Notes: generated by a model not told the origin, from the letters alone. A stretch of DNA of 7,399 nt from UKL13-2 sp031368465 (GCA_031368465.1 JANMNT010000014.1:1-7399); one strand, 5' to 3'; counted from the stretch's first letter, positions 1 through 5,891 are shown. Program-made: numbers and translations.

Positions 1-24
1 CAGCGCAGTTATGTAACTGCGCTG
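1..24. repeat. Perfect 10-bp hairpin at the window edge
   Basis: CAGCGCAGTT (1-10), a 4-nt loop ATGT, then AACTGCGCTG (15-24) form a perfect inverted repeat. No T-run follows on either strand within view, so a classical intrinsic terminator is not supported. TGCGCTGGGAC at 18-28 also occurs at 2091-2101 and 2135-2145, so this hairpin is probably a fragment of the same intergenic repeat family. A second small palindrome, CTGGG-A-CCCAG, overlaps it at 22-32. Confidence 0.6.
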
Positions 25-62
25 GGACCCAGACCTTTGTAACGCTGTGATATTACGATGGA

Positions 63-93
63 CTGGATTCCAGCCTGCGCTGGAATGACGACG
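63..93. repeat. Truncated copy of intergenic palindromic repeat (dRS3/REP-like)
   Basis: Positions 63-83 are identical over 21 bp to 2078-2098, the core and right arm of the fuller copy near 2061. Here the left arm is mostly missing: only CTGG-ATT-CCAG remains as a palindrome at 63-73. The copy continues into GGAATGACGACG, the usual outer edge of GTCATTCC...GGAATGAC repeats. A tail TTTTTAGAAGTTTCC (about 103-117) resembles CTTTTAGAACTTCCC downstream of the other copy, so the conserved unit may extend past the palindrome. Confidence 0.7.
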
Positions 94-130
94 AGATTGA
101 GGTTTTTAGAAGTTTCCAAAAAAATGATCC

Positions 131-144
131 GCCCCCTTTAATTG
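131..144. repeat. CCCCTTTAATT half-element next to the peptidase stop
   Basis: GCCCCCTTTAATTG lies 9 nt beyond the stop codon of the M28 peptidase gene. CCCCTTTAATT is also the outer arm of the 66-bp inverted-repeat element at 1973-2038 on the other side of the same gene. No matching second arm is seen here, so it is a half copy or a chance match. Sequences of the AATTAAAGGGGTCA type often occur as short palindromic elements in proteobacteria. That link is recalled knowledge, not tested here. Confidence 0.45.
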
Positions 145-153
145 CTCGATATG

Positions 154-1869
154 TCAAGGTGACGCGCTGCCCTTGCCAAACGTATCGCCAAAAAAATTAC
201 CGCGATTCCAGATCGGACGTTGTGGCGCATTCGCGACTTCGACACCAATACTCAAATTCACATCCGCAAACCGCGCGGCCGCAGTGTAGTTAATCGGTAG
301 CGAAAGGTCGTCGCTGAACTGGTGATAGTGTGTGATCAAAAAATTGTCGAGGGCCATCGAGGCGTCAACGTTTTTATCCATCGACTTGATGCCCGTGACC
401 AGAAAAATCGAAGGTACGCCCTGGCGTACAAACATGTAGTGATCTGAACGAACAAACAAACGTTTTGCCGGCCATGGATCGGGCGTCAACGTCACGCCCA
501 GCTTCTCGACCGCGCGTTTAACCGCGCCACCCATGCTCGAGTGTTCGGCACCGAAGGCAATCACGTCGGCAAAGTCAAACGTCAACAACGGCATATCCAG
601 ATTCACGTTCGCAACCAGCGTGCCTTTTGGTACCGTCGGGAAGCGCGCAAAAAAATCCGCTCCCAATAACCCTTTTTCTTCACCCGTGAGGGCAATAAAA
701 ATTGTCGAGCGTTTTGGCTTCACCGCTTGCGCCGCGAGCAATCGTGCCGATTCAAGCAATACGGCGACACCCGCCGCGTTATCCATCGCGCCATTGAAGA
801 TGTTGTCACCCGGCTTATCCGCGACCATACCAAGACCATCAAGATGGGCGGTGAAGACCACGTATTCATTCTTGAGAACCGGGTCACTACCTTCGATGAC
901 ACCAACCACGTTGCTGCTCGACAGATTCGCACGGATTGTTTTGCCGGCCAAGTGAACATTTGCCGCAAAATTTAGCCGACTTGGCGGTTTCTTGGCATCG
1001 GCCGCTTGAACCAAATCCTCCAATTTGACGCCGGCGTGGTCGAGCAGCTGTTGCGACGCCGCCAGACTCAAGCCCACACGCTGCCGCAAGCTCGGAAACT
1101 CGCGGCCCGGATTGCCGTTTGCATCCAACCACGTCATCGCCACCCAATGCGCGTACCGCCGAGCGAGGGCAAATGCGAAGCTCTTTTCGGCAAGCGGTGT
1201 TTGCAGTGAGATTGTCCCAACTGCGCCGCGGCTTGAGGACATTTGACGTTTGTGATCACCGCCCGCGTAGTGTGCACCTTCTTCTGAACCCAGACTCGGC
1301 GGGGAACCGGCCAGTTGGACAACGATCTTGCCTTTGACATCGAGGCCCGCATAGTCATCAATGCCAAAACGTGGCGCGACGATGCCATAACCGACATACA
1401 CCAACGGCGCGGTGAGCTCGGTCACGTCCTCAGAAAAGCTGCTGGACAAGGTGAAGTCGTCCAGGTACTTCAGTGTTTGCACACCGGACTTCCCGCGAAT
1501 CTCGAAAATCGGGGAAGTCTGATCAAGCTTTGTGGATCGAAGCGGGACAGCCTGGAAGAAGCTACGCGGGGATGATTTTGCAGTCGGGCTTAAATCACCA
1601 AGTGGCGCGACACCGACGAGGCTCAATTGTGCTGCCACATAACGCGCCGCGATATCGTAACCACGACTGCCGGCCTCCCGACCTTCCATCAAATCATCGG
1701 CGAGAAACGTCAGATGTGCCTTGATGCGATCTTTGTCGGCTTGAAGCTCATTCGCCGACGCAGCGAGACAAAAGGGGGCGGCTGCAAGAAAACCAACAAC
1801 TATAAGTAATCTATTCAATATCGTCACCAAAAAAAATGAAAATTGCCGCGCAGTTGCAAGCACAACCAT
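154..1869 (-). CDS. Exported M28-family zinc metallopeptidase with PA-type insert
   Basis: Predicted aminopeptidase of family M28 (571 aa), acting outside the cytoplasm. Residues count from the chosen ATG at 1869. Residues 8-36 hold a signal peptide: a hydrophobic run (FFLV, LLIVVGFLAAA) ending near CLA-ASA. Residues 53-82 (LTFLADDLMEGREAGSRG...) are the usual N-terminal stretch of these enzymes. About 150-295 is a PA-like insert (PLVYVGYG, KGKIVV). The di-zinc site is complete: H342 and D344 in HLDG, bridging D363 in AMDNAAG, general base E397 and ligand E398 in TGEEKGLLGA, D425 in NLDM, and H516 in YHQFSDD. The frame stays open to a TTG at 1974, but those extra 35 residues would put charged sequence ahead of the signal peptide and the TTG lies in a repeat element, so I prefer 1869. 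No strong ribosome site is visible at either start; a GTG at 1827 is a third option. Substrate unknown. Both neighbours are repeats, so it seems to be transcribed alone. Confidence 0.9.
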   Translation of the reverse strand: MVVLATARQFSFFLVTILNRLLIVVGFLAAAPFCLAASANELQADKDRIKAHLTFLADDLMEGREAGSRGYDIAARYVAAQLSLVGVAPLGDLSPTAKSSPRSFFQAVPLRSTKLDQTSPIFEIRGKSGVQTLKYLDDFTLSSSFSEDVTELTAPLVYVGYGIVAPRFGIDDYAGLDVKGKIVVQLAGSPPSLGSEEGAHYAGGDHKRQMSSSRGAVGTISLQTPLAEKSFAFALARRYAHWVAMTWLDANGNPGREFPSLRQRVGLSLAASQQLLDHAGVKLEDLVQAADAKKPPSRLNFAANVHLAGKTIRANLSSSNVVGVIEGSDPVLKNEYVVFTAHLDGLGMVADKPGDNIFNGAMDNAAGVAVLLESARLLAAQAVKPKRSTIFIALTGEEKGLLGADFFARFPTVPKGTLVANVNLDMPLLTFDFADVIAFGAEHSSMGGAVKRAVEKLGVTLTPDPWPAKRLFVRSDHYMFVRQGVPSIFLVTGIKSMDKNVDASMALDNFLITHYHQFSDDLSLPINYTAAARFADVNLSIGVEVANAPQRPIWNRGNFFGDTFGKGSASP

Positions 1870-1972
1870 TCTAACTGCGAGACCGCCAAATGCGTCCAGT
1901 CGATCGATGGAACACGTTAGGGACCACTTTTGGCAATCGGTCACCGATAAGTTTTTGAACTTCGCGTGCTGC

Positions 1973-2038
1973 AATTAAAGCGGTCAAGGTCGATTTTTCT
2001 GTGGCCGCCAAAAGAGTATGTCACTGACCCCTTTAATT
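1973..2038. repeat. 66-bp inverted-repeat element with AATTAAAGGGGTCA-like ends
   Basis: The ends are AATTAAAGCGGTCA (1973-1986) and TGACCCCTTTAATT (2025-2038). The reverse complement of the second matches the first at 13 of 14 positions. The 38-bp interior has no obvious ORF or strong inner stem. It looks like a small non-coding palindromic element (REP- or MITE-like) between the peptidase and sigma-factor genes. Related arms are known to me from REP-type elements linked to Y1 (RAYT) transposases, but no such gene is in view, so this class is inferred. It overlaps the far-upstream TTG that could extend the peptidase frame. Confidence 0.65.
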
Positions 2039-2060
2039 CAATGAATAGCATCAAAATTGC

Positions 2061-2100
2061 CGTCATTCCCGCGCAGGCTGGATTCCAGCCTGCGCTGGGA
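2061..2100. repeat. Full intergenic palindromic repeat (dRS3/REP-like)
   Basis: CGTCATTCCC at 2061-2070 leads into a perfect 11-bp stem: GCGCAGGCTGG (2071-2081), loop ATT, CCAGCCTGCGC (2085-2095). It can extend outward with imperfect pairing (TTCCC against TGGGA). GTCATTCCC-palindrome-GGAATGAC repeats are widespread in intergenic DNA of beta- and gammaproteobacteria and resemble Neisseria dRS3. The right edge here reads GGGACGACGACG in place of GGAATGACGACG and runs directly into a tandem array. Confidence 0.75.
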
Positions 2101-2156
2101 CGACGACGCTATTGCGTTGGGACGGCGACGTTGATGCGCTGGGACGACGACGCTTT
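2091..2156. repeat. Tandem array of three 22-bp units
   Basis: Units start at 2091, 2113 and 2135, exactly 22 bp apart. Units 1 and 3 share their first 20 bases (TGCGCTGGGACGACGACGCT). Unit 2 has diverged at a few positions (TGCGTTGGGACGGCGACGTT). Unit 1 overlaps the right arm of the palindromic repeat, so the array seems to have grown by slippage or duplication of that arm. It ends in CTTTTAGAACTTCCC. There is no spacer and only three units, so it is not a CRISPR. Confidence 0.8.
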
Positions 2157-2183
2157 TAGAACTTCCCGCGAGGCGCTGTCGCT

Positions 2184-2201
2184 GTTCGCCGTAACGCGAA
2201 C
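2184..2201 (-). other. Short hairpin right after the sigma-factor stop codon
   Basis: GTTCGC (2184-2189) and GCGAAC (2196-2201) form a perfect 6-bp stem with a 6-nt loop, one base beyond the TGA of the sigma-factor gene. No T-run follows on the minus strand, so intrinsic termination is doubtful. It may act in mRNA 3'-end stability or be chance. Confidence 0.3.
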
Positions 2202-2202
2202 G

Positions 2203-3438
2203 TCAGGCCAGCTCTTGAAGGCGGCGCTGCAAATAGCTGCGCTCACCAGCGTGTCTTACGAGTTCCAGTGCCCGCGTGTAGTCAGCGGCCGACGCGATCC
2301 GGTTCTGGTTGCGGCGATGGAGATCTGCGCGGGCGGCATACAACAGGTGGTACGCATTAAGATCGCCGCGGTGCTCAATCTGCTCCATCCAGCGTATGCC
2401 TTCTTCGATGCCGCCGGCCATGGCGAGCGCAACGGCGGCGTTGAGCTCGACCACCGGTGTGGGCTGAAGTCGCAGCAGCGCAAAGTACAAATGGGAAATT
2501 TGCCGCCAGTCCGTCTCGGCGGCGGTGGCCGCATGCACATGCAGGGCGGCGATCGCGGCTTGTAGCTGATACGGCCCGGATTCCCGTCTGGCAATCGCAC
2601 GATCCAACACCGCCAACCCCTGTTTGATCGCGCCGGTATTCCAGCGCGACCGATCCTGCTCTTCGAGCGGGATTAACTGACCGTCGTCACCAATACGTGC
2701 CTCGCAGCGGGCGTCGTGGAGCAGCATTAGCGCGGTAAGACCGTCACATTCGGCCGAATCCGGCAGCAATTTTCCGACCAATTTCGCCAGACGGATCGCC
2801 TCGGTACACAGCTCGCGCCGCAGCAGACCGGCTGACTCGGTACTCGCATAACCTTCGTTAAACAGCAGATAGATCACCGCGAAAACGGCGGCGAGCCGTT
2901 CGGGGAGTGCATCCGGTGCGGGGATTTCGTAGGGGATGTGCGCCGCCGCGATTTTGCGTTTGGCGCGAACCAGCTTTTGCGCGGTGGTGGCTTCGGGTTC
3001 AACAAAAGCGCGGGCGATTTCGCGGGTGGTCAAACCACAAATCGTCCGCAGGGCTAATGCAATCGAGGCGGTGGGTGCGAGCGCCGGGTGGCAACAGGTG
3101 AAGATCAGGCGCAGCTGGTCGTCGTCAAAAAATTCCGCGTCTTTCAGCTCGGCGTCAGTTGTTGCAAGATTATCGAGAATGACGTCGCTGTCATCGGCCA
3201 GCCGTGAGCGTCCGTGGTGACGCGTGAGGTCAATCATGCGGCGTTTGGCCACGGTACTGAGCCATGCCGCCGGCGAATCGGGAATACCGTTTGCCGCCCA
3301 GACGACCGCCGCTTTTAGATAGGCGTCCTGCAGCGCCTCTTCGGCCAAATCAAAATCGCCACACGCGCGGATGAGCCCGGCCAAGATCCGGCCGTGCTCA
3401 CGCCGCGCCGTCGCGTCAAGGATGCGACCCAGCAACAT
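2203..3438 (-). CDS. ECF42-type RNA polymerase sigma factor with TPR-like C-terminal extension
   Basis: Alternative sigma factor of 411 aa, about twice the length of a plain ECF sigma factor. Sigma region 2 spans roughly residues 9-77, with DFDLAEEALQDAYLKA (28-43) as the core-binding part and PAAWLSTVAKRRMIDLTRHH (56-75) toward the -10 contact. Sigma region 4 spans about 107-170, including the CCHPAL motif and the helix-turn-helix GLTTREIARAF (135-145). The remaining part carries marks of this family: AVFAVIYLLFNEGY (184-197, DUF6596-like), LEEQDRSRW (258-266), GPYQLQAAIAALH (288-300) and helical TPR-like repeats to the end. There is no membrane segment and no adjacent anti-sigma gene. In the known ECF42 group the extension itself is needed for activity. 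The start lies 5 nt after the yciI-like stop with no clear ribosome site, suggesting translational coupling. Targets likely include its own operon. The inducing signal is unknown. Confidence 0.93.
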   Translation of the reverse strand: MLLGRILDATARREHGRILAGLIRACGDFDLAEEALQDAYLKAAVVWAANGIPDSPAAWLSTVAKRRMIDLTRHHGRSRLADDSDVILDNLATTDAELKDAEFFDDDQLRLIFTCCHPALAPTASIALALRTICGLTTREIARAFVEPEATTAQKLVRAKRKIAAAHIPYEIPAPDALPERLAAVFAVIYLLFNEGYASTESAGLLRRELCTEAIRLAKLVGKLLPDSAECDGLTALMLLHDARCEARIGDDGQLIPLEEQDRSRWNTGAIKQGLAVLDRAIARRESGPYQLQAAIAALHVHAATAAETDWRQISHLYFALLRLQPTPVVELNAAVALAMAGGIEEGIRWMEQIEHRGDLNAYHLLYAARADLHRRNQNRIASAADYTRALELVRHAGERSYLQRRLQELA

Positions 3439-3443
3439 GGCAA

Positions 3444-3800
3444 CTACTGCGGCTGGTATAACCGCAAGGGGCGAACCTCAATTGAGCCGCCGTCCGCGGA
3501 AGGCACTTTTGCCGCCCACTTGATGGCGTCGTCGAGGTTGTCGACGTTGATGATGTAGTAGCCGCCGAGCTGCTCTTTGGTCTCCGCTAATGGGCCTTCG
3601 GTTGTTTGTACCTTACCGTTTCTAACGCGTACCGTGGTGGCCGTTGAGATCGGCGAGAGCTCGGAGCCCCCCTCCATCACACCCGACGCGATCAATTCCT
3701 GCGTGAAGGTGCCGTAGTCGTCGTACATTTTTTTCAGTGCGTCCTGTGTCATTCCGGCAAAGCGGGATTCGTCGTCATAGATCAGCAACATATATTGCAT
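3444..3800 (-). CDS. YciI/DGPF-domain protein, partner of the ECF42 sigma factor
   Basis: Small cytoplasmic protein of 118 aa with a ferredoxin-like YCII fold. It opens with MQYMLLIYDDE, the first strand typical of the family, and carries TEGPLAETKEQLGGYYII at 67-84, the position of the DGPF motif that names the group. Here that motif reads EGPL, a mild deviation. DNLDDAIKWAAKVP (87-100) and IEVRPL (107-112) are further family landmarks. The ATG at 3800 is favoured by AAGGA seven bases upstream and by the domain starting at residue 1. The open frame up to 3965 adds 55 residues without family character. It is the first gene of a two-gene operon with the sigma factor, 5 nt apart. DGPF proteins are regularly found beside ECF42 sigma factors, but their biochemical role is not established. 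Related YciI proteins are thought to be small enzymes or binding proteins. Confidence 0.92.
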   Translation of the reverse strand: MQYMLLIYDDESRFAGMTQDALKKMYDDYGTFTQELIASGVMEGGSELSPISTATTVRVRNGKVQTTEGPLAETKEQLGGYYIINVDNLDDAIKWAAKVPSADGGSIEVRPLRLYQPQ

Positions 3801-3807
3801 GGTGGTT

Positions 3808-3812
3808 TCCTT
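3808..3812 (-). promoter_or_regulatory. Ribosome binding site of the yciI-like gene
   Basis: AAGGA on the minus strand ends 7 nt before the ATG at 3800. It is the clearest Shine-Dalgarno match in the window and settles the start of the YciI-domain gene against the longer open frame. Confidence 0.75.
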
Positions 3813-3851
3813 GAATGGTTGATGAGAGTTCCAATGGTCCTGCATGAGTAC

Positions 3852-3878
3852 GACGATCGGCATCACACAAAATCGACA
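3852..3878 (-). promoter_or_regulatory. Candidate ECF42 promoter (TGTCGA-N17-CGTC)
   Basis: On the minus strand TGTCGA (3878-3873) is followed after exactly 17 nt by CGTC (3855-3852). The ECF42 target motif as I recall it is TGTCGA at -35 and CGA/TC at -10, so both boxes match. A start about 6-8 nt downstream would give a leader of roughly 45 nt before the yciI-like ATG at 3800, with its ribosome site intact. This fits autoregulation of the yciI-sigma operon by its own sigma factor. The sequence match is seen; its function is inferred. Confidence 0.65.
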
Positions 3879-4037
3879 TTCGGGCAAAACATTTTTTGCA
3901 GCGGCCGGCTGTTTCAGCGCAAAAGTGTACACGCGAGTCGGGCTGCCCCAGCAACGATTATTCACTTAAGGTCGTGCCATTGGACGCCGTCCCCTTGTCG
4001 TTTTAATCGTTCTTGCTGTTCCTATTTGCATATCAAT

Positions 4038-4057
4038 TGTCGCAATCTGTCGCAATC
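4038..4057. promoter_or_regulatory. Tandem decamer TGTCGCAATC x2 upstream of the hydrolase
   Basis: TGTCGCAATC occurs twice with no gap (4038-4047 and 4048-4057), so the copies sit one helical turn apart on the same DNA face. The pair lies just upstream of TAGAAT (4066-4071) and about 50-70 bp before the hydrolase start. Direct repeats at this spacing and place are typical of regulator binding sites. No regulator is identified, and chance duplication is possible. Confidence 0.4.
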
Positions 4058-4065
4058 ACGCGCAC

Positions 4066-4071
4066 TAGAAT
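4066..4071 (+). promoter_or_regulatory. Possible -10 box of the hydrolase gene
   Basis: TAGAAT matches the sigma-70 -10 consensus at five of six positions and would place a start near 4078, giving a leader of about 30 nt to the ATG at 4107. No good -35 lies 16-18 bp upstream; that space is taken by the tandem decamer. If real, the promoter may need an activator bound there. Confidence 0.3.
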
Positions 4072-4106
4072 GTTTGTTCGCAACCAATCTACCCTGCCCA
4101 TCCCGC

Positions 4107-5003
4107 ATGTCAATAGCCAATTACCCGCCGGTTGCATCGCGACGGCACTTCATCCTTGGCGGCGTCGCGTTGGGTCTCTGCGCATGTTCTGGCGGCGGCG
4201 GGTCATCTTCGGATAATGCCGCGGCGGCAACGATGCCGGGCGCGACCGTAATGGACGGAATGTTTCCCGGCACCGACGCATCCCTCCACTATCGCCTTGA
4301 TTTGCCGGCGGGCCCGGGGCCTTTTCCGGCTGTCGTCATCGGGCATGGGTCTGGCATGGCCACACTCGCGGAAGGCGCGGCATTTGTGCCGATGTTCAAC
4401 CGTGCCGGTTTTGCGGTGCTGCGCTACGACAAACGCGGCGTCGGCCAATCGACCGGTATTTATCGCGGTTTGGGCGTGGCCAACAGCGACACGCAGGTCG
4501 ATGAACTCGCTGGCGACATGGTGGCCGGCGTGACATTCCTGCGAACGTTGCGTGAAATAAACGGCAGTCGCATCGGCCTATTTGGCGTGAGCCAGGCGGG
4601 TTGGATCATGATCGCCGCCGCGCGCAAGTCTGTCGACGTGCGCTTTTTTATCGCGACCGTCGGGTCGACGATGCCGGTTGGCGCAAACATTTTCTACGAG
4701 AATCTGCCGGCGACCAATTCACTCGATGCCAATTACGCAGCACTGGCCGCCTTTGCCGGCAATCCAGGATGGGATCCACGGCCGACCCTGCAAGCATTGC
4801 GAATGCCGGCACTATGGCTATTGGGCGCCGACGACCGGCTCGTCCCGACGCGCGAATGCGTGAAAACCATCGGGGCTCTGCAGCAGGCAGGCGCCAGGTT
4901 CAGGGCGAATGTTTACGATAACGCCGGACACGAACTGTCGGGCGCGATAGGACGATTCGAAGCGGATGTATTGAACTGGATGGCCGCGGAGGGCTTGCGG
5001 TAG
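4107..5003 (+). CDS. Tat-exported lipoprotein alpha/beta hydrolase
   Basis: Serine hydrolase of 298 aa, predicted to be a lipid-anchored esterase- or peptidase-like enzyme outside the cytoplasm. The N-terminus has a twin-arginine signal (SRRHFI at 11-16), a hydrophobic run GGVALGL and a lipobox LCAC with C27 as the lipidated cysteine, then a Gly/Ser/Ala-rich linker to about residue 42. The hydrolase fold follows: oxyanion loop HGSG (60-63), RYDKRGVGQS (about 96-105) typical of S9/dienelactone-hydrolase-like members, nucleophile elbow GVSQAG with S142, acid D223 in GADDRLVP, and H255 in NAGHE. The triad is complete. The frame is open from 3795, but the ATG at 4107 is the start that puts the twin-arginine motif near the N-terminus. 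No strong ribosome site precedes it. It is divergent from the ECF42 operon. The substrate cannot be told from the sequence. Confidence 0.88.
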   Translation: MSIANYPPVASRRHFILGGVALGLCACSGGGGSSSDNAAAATMPGATVMDGMFPGTDASLHYRLDLPAGPGPFPAVVIGHGSGMATLAEGAAFVPMFNRAGFAVLRYDKRGVGQSTGIYRGLGVANSDTQVDELAGDMVAGVTFLRTLREINGSRIGLFGVSQAGWIMIAAARKSVDVRFFIATVGSTMPVGANIFYENLPATNSLDANYAALAAFAGNPGWDPRPTLQALRMPALWLLGADDRLVPTRECVKTIGALQQAGARFRANVYDNAGHELSGAIGRFEADVLNWMAAEGLR

Positions 5004-5061
5004 TCTTGAAAATTAACGGCCTCAGCGGCATGTTTTTCCGACGAGCCCAGAATAATCATCG

Positions 5062-5094
5062 CTGGCCCTCTATTTTCTGGCCCCTTTTATTTTT
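5062..5094. repeat. Imperfect tandem CTGGCCC...TATTTT pair
   Basis: CTGGCCCTCTATTTT (5062-5076) is followed directly by CTGGCCCCTTTTATTTTT (5077-5094). On the minus strand the second unit reads AAAAATAAAAGGGGCCAG, reminiscent of the AATTAAAGGGGTCA arms near the peptidase gene. It fills most of the space between the convergent hydrolase and ankyrin genes and starts 5 nt past the ankyrin stop. Whether it is a repeat-element half or a local duplication is open. Confidence 0.4.
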
Positions 5095-5099
5095 CCGCC

Positions 5100-5795
5100 T
5101 CATTCTACAAGCAGGGCCCGCACCCAATCGGTCGACGCCGCATCGCGCACCGTTGTGCCCTTGCCATCTTTGTCGGACGGTTTCGCACCGTGTTCGAGCA
5201 GCACCGCGATGATCTCGGCCTGCTGGTGGCGCGCGTGATCTGAACCACTTCCACCCCGCCCTGTTGTTTGCACGGCCAGGTGCAGCGGCGTTGAGCCTGC
5301 TTTATTGGGGGCTCTCGGTTTCGCCCCGGCCGCCAGCAGTGCGCGAACAGCAGGGGATGAGCGTGTCCGCACCGCCCGGTGCAATGGTGTGACACCGGAA
5401 ATATCGAGCGCATTCGGATTCGCACCCACCGAGACGAGATAGGTCATCACCTCTGCTTGCGCGGTTGGGTCCCAATGGTTGGTATCTGACGCGTAATGAA
5501 TCGGCGCCGCACCACGCCGATTTCTGGCCTGGCAATCTGCACCTCGCGCAACAAGGATTTCGGCGATTGGTCGATTGAACGCGGCCGCCGCCATGTGCAG
5601 CGCGGTATCGCCTTCATAAAGGTAATGCGCAATTTCGTCGAAAAAATACGTTGTTGCATCCTGCCGCGTCGCACCGACGTCAAACGGCGAAACCGCCCAA
5701 TCAGGGTTCGCGTCCAAGAGGCGGGAGACCGCGGCCACGTTGCCGTTGACGACGTGCCGGATGAATTCCAGAAATGTGGGCTTTGATTTATGCAT
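5100..5795 (-). CDS. Ankyrin-repeat protein
   Basis: Protein of 231 aa made almost wholly of ankyrin repeats, a protein-binding scaffold. A degenerate N-terminal repeat (about 6-35, GNVAAVSRLLDANPDWA) is followed by canonical units: GDTALHMAAAAFNRPIAEILVARGAD (62-87), GAAPIHYAS...VSVGANPNALD (95-131), GVTPLHRAV...LLAAGAKP (134-160) and GSTPLHLAV...LLEHGAKP (167-206), with a short capping repeat to the end. The second and fourth units are longer than the usual 33 residues because of loops; the fourth has a Gly/Ser/His-rich loop (GRGGSGSDHARH, 179-190). There is no signal peptide or membrane segment, so a cytoplasmic location is likely. The ATG at 5795 starts directly before the repeat region, without a clear ribosome site. 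The gene converges on the hydrolase and lies 140 bp after the propeller gene on the same strand. Binding partner unknown. Confidence 0.88.
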   Translation of the reverse strand: MHKSKPTFLEFIRHVVNGNVAAVSRLLDANPDWAVSPFDVGATRQDATTYFFDEIAHYLYEGDTALHMAAAAFNRPIAEILVARGADCQARNRRGAAPIHYASDTNHWDPTAQAEVMTYLVSVGANPNALDISGVTPLHRAVRTRSSPAVRALLAAGAKPRAPNKAGSTPLHLAVQTTGRGGSGSDHARHQQAEIIAVLLEHGAKPSDKDGKGTTVRDAASTDWVRALLVE

Positions 5796-5891
5796 GGCGA
5801 AAAAGCAAAGTCGCTTATTGATGGGCAGTTTCAGGCATTTTTGGCTGGAGATTGGCGTTTATTCTGGTGTTTCGGAAAAATATTCGTGGTC

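Larger units (their letters stand above)
3801..4106. other. Divergent 306-bp intergenic region
   Basis: This gene-free stretch separates the minus-strand yciI-ECF42 operon from the plus-strand hydrolase. It holds the candidate ECF42 promoter and ribosome site for the operon, and on the hydrolase side a tandem decamer followed by a TAGAAT box. Open frames run through it in both directions (to 3965 on minus, from 3795 on plus), but their residues show no family resemblance and they overlap each other. Between about 3885 and 4035 I see no clear signal. Confidence 0.6.

Noticed and set aside
118..124. Seven-T run on the minus strand after the peptidase gene as an intrinsic terminator
   Set aside because: No stem precedes it; the GGGGGCGGATCA before the T-run cannot fold with its upstream bases.
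533..955. 140-aa plus-strand open frame inside the peptidase gene
   Set aside because: It is a frame shadow of the minus-strand M28 gene, whose metal-site motifs cover the same bases.
1870..1974. N-terminal extension of the peptidase to a TTG at 1974
   Set aside because: It would bury the signal peptide behind 35 residues without family character, and the TTG lies within the inverted-repeat element.
2091..2156. CRISPR-like array
   Set aside because: The units are contiguous with no unique spacers, and there are no cas genes.
1966..2565. 199-aa plus-strand open frame
   Set aside because: It runs through the repeat cluster and antisense to the sigma-factor gene, with no recognisable domain.
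3801..3965. 55-residue N-terminal extension of the YciI protein
   Set aside because: The YCII fold starts at the ATG at 3800, which has a good ribosome site. The extension would also cover the candidate promoter.
3795..4106. 104-residue N-terminal extension of the hydrolase
   Set aside because: It would move the Tat/lipobox signal to an internal position, and its sequence is Cys/Arg-rich and unlike any domain.
5010..5040. Terminator downstream of the hydrolase (GCC-TCAGC-GGC then TTTTT)
   Set aside because: The stem is only three base pairs, too weak to support a call.
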